Source: Candidatus Cloacimonadota bacterium
GTDB lineage: Bacteria; Cloacimonadota; Cloacimonadia; Cloacimonadales; TCS61
Direction of reading: 5' to 3'
DNA: 7,109 nt
Assembly: GCA_029932755.1 (NCBI GenBank)
Contig: JAOZPK010000077.1
Coordinates: 1-7,109, forward strand
Below are positions 4,251-7,109 of this stretch, in pieces. The number at the start of each line of letters is the position of its first letter. Position 1 is the first letter of the stretch. The notes beneath the pieces were generated by a model, which was given only the letters and a program-made list of their open reading frames with translations, was not told the origin of the DNA and made no database searches. A program made the translations under genes and the position numbers.

Positions 4251-6593
4251 TTATTTTGTAGAATCTTTTTCCAAAATCCCAGTTAGAATTTTTTCCGGTG
4301 TTAACGGAACCGAACGAATTCTTACTCCCACAGCATTATAAATAGCATTTGCAATTGCGGCAAGGGGAGTATCAATTCCAATTTCACCAACAGATTTTGC
4401 GCCGTACGGTCCTGCCGGATCATAACTTTCTGCAAATTCAACTGTAATTTTCTTCACATCTTTTCTATTTGGAATTTTGTAATTCATAAGGTTGTTAGAA
4501 AGCATTTTTCCATCTTTAGAGTAACGAACATCTTCCCACATTGCCATTCCAATACCTTGCAAAATTCCACCCTCTACTTGTATTCTTGCCAGATTTGGAT
4601 TGATTGTAGTTCCACAATCTACTACTGCAACATATTCCAAAATATTTATCTGTCCCGTTTCCGTATCGATCTCTATCTCTACAAAAGCAGACATAAACGG
4701 AGGTGGTGATTTTGGACTTGTGTTTGATCCGGAAGCAATAAGCTGTTTCATATCTGTACCGAATGTGTGATAGAGTCCTTGGGAAAGTTCTTCCAAGGTA
4801 ATCGATTCACCACCGAATTTCGATTTGAAAGTACAATCTTCAAAGATTATATCATCTTTATGAACTGCTTTCAAAGCTTTGGCAGCTTCTTCTATAAGTA
4901 ATGCTCTCATATTCAATCCAGCTTTTCTGGCAGCATTACCGGAAACAAAAGTTGTACTGGAAGCGTAAGCACCTACGTCGAAAGGTGTAGTGTCTGTATC
5001 GGAAGAAGTGATCACGATCCTATTAACAGGAACCCCAATTGCCTCTGCTGCTATTTGACTGAGCACGGTATCACTTCCTGTTCCCAGATCTGTTGCGCCC
5101 ATCAATAAATTGAAAAATCCACCATCGTTCAGTTTAAGAACTGCTGCACCCATATCGAGAAGTGGAATTCCTGAACCTTGCATTGCTATTGCAGTTCCTA
5201 CACTTCTTATTTTGTTAGGAGCAATTTGTTTGGAAGGATATTTCTTCTTCCAACCTATTAATTCCCTTCCACGCTTTATGCAGTAATCTAGTTTACAGCT
5301 TTCCATTACCTGAGCAATACCTTCACCACCTTCACCCATAACGCTGAAAACCGGAGAAGTCTCACCTTCCTTAATACAATTTTTCAAGCGAAGTTCAGTT
5401 GGATCCATGTTGAGCTTTTCTGCTAATTCTCGCATGGCAGACTCTACAGCAAAATTTGCTTGAAGTGCACCATAACCGCGATAAGCTCCTGCTGGACATC
5501 TATTTGTGTAAACTACCTTACCTTCAAACCGCAGATGTTTTGCCTTATTATACATTGGAAGCAGTTTAGAACCGGCTACCATAAATGTGGTAAGGGCATG
5601 TTCTCCATAAGCGCCAGTATTAGATAAAAGCTGCATATCGAAAACTTCAAGATTACCTTTTTTATCAGCACCCAAACGAATATCAAATCTCATTTCGTGA
5701 CGTGTAAATGTGTTTTCCTGAACTTCCTGTCTTGTATAAAAACATTTAGATGGCTTACCTGTTTTTAAAGTTACAATTGCTGTAAAAAGGTCATTATGAA
5801 CTTGCTGTTTAGCACCAAATCCACCACCGATTCTTGGCTTATAAACTCTAATATCTCGCTGAGGTTTTCCCAATGCTTCACCAATAATACGACGAGTATG
5901 GTAAGGATTTTGGGTAGAAGTGATAATGTTCAATCTTCCCTGAACATCGATAAAAGCTGTGGATGTATGAGGCTCTAAAGGAACTTGTTGCTGAGCATTT
6001 GTGAAATAACGCTGTTCTACAGTAACCTCCGATTCTTTCATTTGTTTATCGACATCGCCAACGATCATTGTGTCCATGTAACTGCAAGCAATATTGTTTT
6101 TTGCATCAAGTCCCATCGGGAACATTGTATAAATTTCTTTTTCCGGATGGATAATAGATTTGTGACCTATAGCTTTTTCAAAATCTAAAACAGGTTCAAA
6201 AATTTCATAATCGACTCCAATGAGTTTCATCGCATCATCAACTACTTTTTCTGTAGTTCCTGCTATAATTGCAACCTCGTCACCAACATAACGTACATAA
6301 TTATCCAAAATGAACTTATCTTTTGGAGATGGTTCGGGGTAACTCTGACCAGCTCTAGTAATGGGAATACGTGGAACATCTTTGTAAGTTAGAATACACT
6401 CAATTCCTTCTGTCTTTAGGGCTTTTTTTATATCTATGGATTTGATCTTAGCAAATGCGTATGGACTTCTAAGTAATTTAACTATTAGTGCACTATCAAC
6501 TGCAAGATCATCAGTATATGCTGATGCGCCTTTTAATAAACCTCTTCCGTCAACTTTTGGGATTGAATGGTTCACTTCTTTGAATTTCATCAT
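4251..6593 (-). CDS. Xanthine dehydrogenase-family molybdopterin-binding subunit (Mo subunit 1)
   Basis: This is the catalytic large subunit of a three-subunit molybdenum hydroxylase, complete at 780 residues. The a/b-hammerhead domain (about 15-140) starts with KVDGRGLLKGASAYTDD. Molybdopterin-binding motifs follow: QVPLEPHT (203-210), STQNP (226-230), GGGFGAKQ (256-263), AYRGYG (370-375), TDLGTGSDT (501-509), GAYASSTT (541-548), QVEGGILQG (672-680) and KSVGEIG (733-739). E737 should be the catalytic base (bovine xanthine oxidase Glu1261), and R372 matches Arg880. Gln263 stands where purine hydroxylases have Glu802, so the substrate may not be xanthine. The CO dehydrogenase loop AYRC is absent. 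A GGGGGTG ribosome site at 6602-6596 spaces best to the second ATG (6590), so the true start may be one codon later. The first ATG overlaps the stop of the Fe-S subunit gene, which indicates translational coupling and one complex. Confidence 0.95.
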   Translation of the reverse strand: MMKFKEVNHSIPKVDGRGLLKGASAYTDDLAVDSALIVKLLRSPYAFAKIKSIDIKKALKTEGIECILTYKDVPRIPITRAGQSYPEPSPKDKFILDNYVRYVGDEVAIIAGTTEKVVDDAMKLIGVDYEIFEPVLDFEKAIGHKSIIHPEKEIYTMFPMGLDAKNNIACSYMDTMIVGDVDKQMKESEVTVEQRYFTNAQQQVPLEPHTSTAFIDVQGRLNIITSTQNPYHTRRIIGEALGKPQRDIRVYKPRIGGGFGAKQQVHNDLFTAIVTLKTGKPSKCFYTRQEVQENTFTRHEMRFDIRLGADKKGNLEVFDMQLLSNTGAYGEHALTTFMVAGSKLLPMYNKAKHLRFEGKVVYTNRCPAGAYRGYGALQANFAVESAMRELAEKLNMDPTELRLKNCIKEGETSPVFSVMGEGGEGIAQVMESCKLDYCIKRGRELIGWKKKYPSKQIAPNKIRSVGTAIAMQGSGIPLLDMGAAVLKLNDGGFFNLLMGATDLGTGSDTVLSQIAAEAIGVPVNRIVITSSDTDTTPFDVGAYASSTTFVSGNAARKAGLNMRALLIEEAAKALKAVHKDDIIFEDCTFKSKFGGESITLEELSQGLYHTFGTDMKQLIASGSNTSPKSPPPFMSAFVEIEIDTETGQINILEYVAVVDCGTTINPNLARIQVEGGILQGIGMAMWEDVRYSKDGKMLSNNLMNYKIPNRKDVKKITVEFAESYDPAGPYGAKSVGEIGIDTPLAAIANAIYNAVGVRIRSVPLTPEKILTGILEKDSTK

Positions 6594-7039
6594 TTCACCC
6601 CCATATATTTTTTAATGCCACGGAGTTGTCCCTCATAGCCACTGCATCTGCAAAGGTTTCCTGTAAGATAGTGATTGATCTTCTCAACTGTTGGGTCTTT
6701 TAATTCTTTTTTCATTGCATAGGTTGTGAGAACCAGAGATGGTCCACAATATCCACATTGATCTGCACCCTCACTAACAATTAGATCAACTATTTTGTCA
6801 GCCTTTTTGCCCAGACCTTCAACAGTTGTGATCTTAGCTCCTTGCGCTCTTGCTGCTAAAAACTGACACGAGAGAGTTGGTTTGCCATTGATAAGAACTG
6901 AGCAAACACCACAAACTCCAGTATCACATCCTTTTTTTACACTCTTGAATCCGATCTTTCTAAGTATATCGAGAAGAGATTCATCACCGTCAATATTGGT
7001 GTTATAAAATTTATTGTTAATATTTAATTTAAGTTTCAT
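6590..7039 (-). CDS. Molybdenum hydroxylase [2Fe-2S] subunit
   Basis: This 149-residue small subunit carries the two [2Fe-2S] clusters that move electrons from the molybdenum site to FAD. The N-terminal plant-type ferredoxin domain has ligands C38, C43, C46 and C58 (GCDTGVCGVC, then SC). The C-terminal helical domain has C95 and C98 (QCGYCGP), then C130 and C132 (GNLCRC). All eight cysteines of the family are present and the length is normal, as in XdhC/CoxS-type subunits. The usual CTPG after the second cysteine pair reads CGPS here, a mild variation. GGAGG at 7051-7047 lies 7 bases before the ATG. The start overlaps the FAD subunit stop, and the stop overlaps the Mo subunit 1 start, each as ATGA. 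The three genes therefore form one translationally coupled operon and probably one enzyme. Confidence 0.96.
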   Translation of the reverse strand: MKLKLNINNKFYNTNIDGDESLLDILRKIGFKSVKKGCDTGVCGVCSVLINGKPTLSCQFLAARAQGAKITTVEGLGKKADKIVDLIVSEGADQCGYCGPSLVLTTYAMKKELKDPTVEKINHYLTGNLCRCSGYEGQLRGIKKYMGVK

Positions 7040-7109
7040 TTTAGAACCTCCAACAGAGCACGAGATACAAGAATTGGTGCGATCATTTTCCGATATTTTC
7101 CACTAGCTC
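7036..7109 (-). CDS. C-terminal end of a probable FAD-binding subunit (partial)
   Basis: Only the last 23 codons and a TGA stop (7038-7036) lie in the window. The reading frame starts at base 7107 and runs off the right edge. The peptide reads ASGKYRKMIAPILVSRALLE and then VLK. It resembles the end of CoxM/XdhB-type FAD-binding subunits, where a tyrosine-arginine helix of the form (S/A)xxYR followed by LVxRAL closes the domain. The stop overlaps the ATG of the [2Fe-2S] subunit as ATGA, the usual arrangement for FAD, Fe-S and Mo subunit genes in this family. Identity rests on a short tail plus gene order, so it is probable, not certain. Confidence 0.75.
   Translation of the reverse strand, partial: ASGKYRKMIAPILVSRALLEVLK

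Noticed and set aside
4251..6593. Mo subunit 1 as a CO dehydrogenase (CoxL)
   Set aside because: The catalytic-loop cysteine of form I CO dehydrogenase (AYRC...) is missing; the loop reads AYRGYG, as in purine and N-heterocycle hydroxylases.

Overview
This window looks like a piece of a genome from an AT-rich, probably anaerobic or fermentative bacterium. Every recognisable gene lies on the minus strand, so transcription runs from the right edge to the left edge. I cannot place the organism firmly. The low GC content, Shine-Dalgarno sites of the AGGAGG type and repeat-like intergenic sequences would fit a Cloacimonadota-, Marinimicrobia- or Bacteroidota-like lineage, but that is a guess.

The right half (7109 to 4251) is a tightly packed molybdenum hydroxylase operon of the xanthine dehydrogenase family. 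It holds the last codons of a probable FAD-binding subunit, a complete two-cluster [2Fe-2S] subunit, and a complete 780-residue molybdopterin-binding subunit (Mo subunit 1). The three genes are joined by 4-base ATGA-type overlaps. A 173-base gap follows, carrying an inverted pair of repeat units of about 41 bases. Next comes a threonine synthase-like PLP enzyme with an N-terminal zinc ribbon (4077 to 2836).

A compact toxin-antitoxin operon (2777 to 2300) comes next. It consists of a ribbon-helix-helix antitoxin and a RelE-family toxin, with a clear palindromic operator and promoter in the 58-base gap upstream. Directly behind the toxin is a second, quite different molybdopterin-binding subunit (Mo subunit 2, 2272 or 2284 to 131), which has no visible promoter of its own. 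The left 130 bases hold two short tandem repeats and a frameshifted remnant resembling the 3' end of Mo subunit 2.

The two Mo subunits share the catalytic framework but differ at the substrate pocket. Mo subunit 2 keeps both the Glu and the Arg that define purine-oxidising xanthine dehydrogenases. Mo subunit 1 keeps the Arg but has Gln in place of the Glu. A plausible reading is two hydroxylases, or two alternative catalytic subunits, acting on related N-heterocycles and sharing one Fe-S/FAD electron-transfer module. The most notable points are this pairing, the toxin-antitoxin module between the two Mo subunit genes, the embedded threonine synthase-like gene, and the duplicated gene tail. 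No wholly unknown system is evident.
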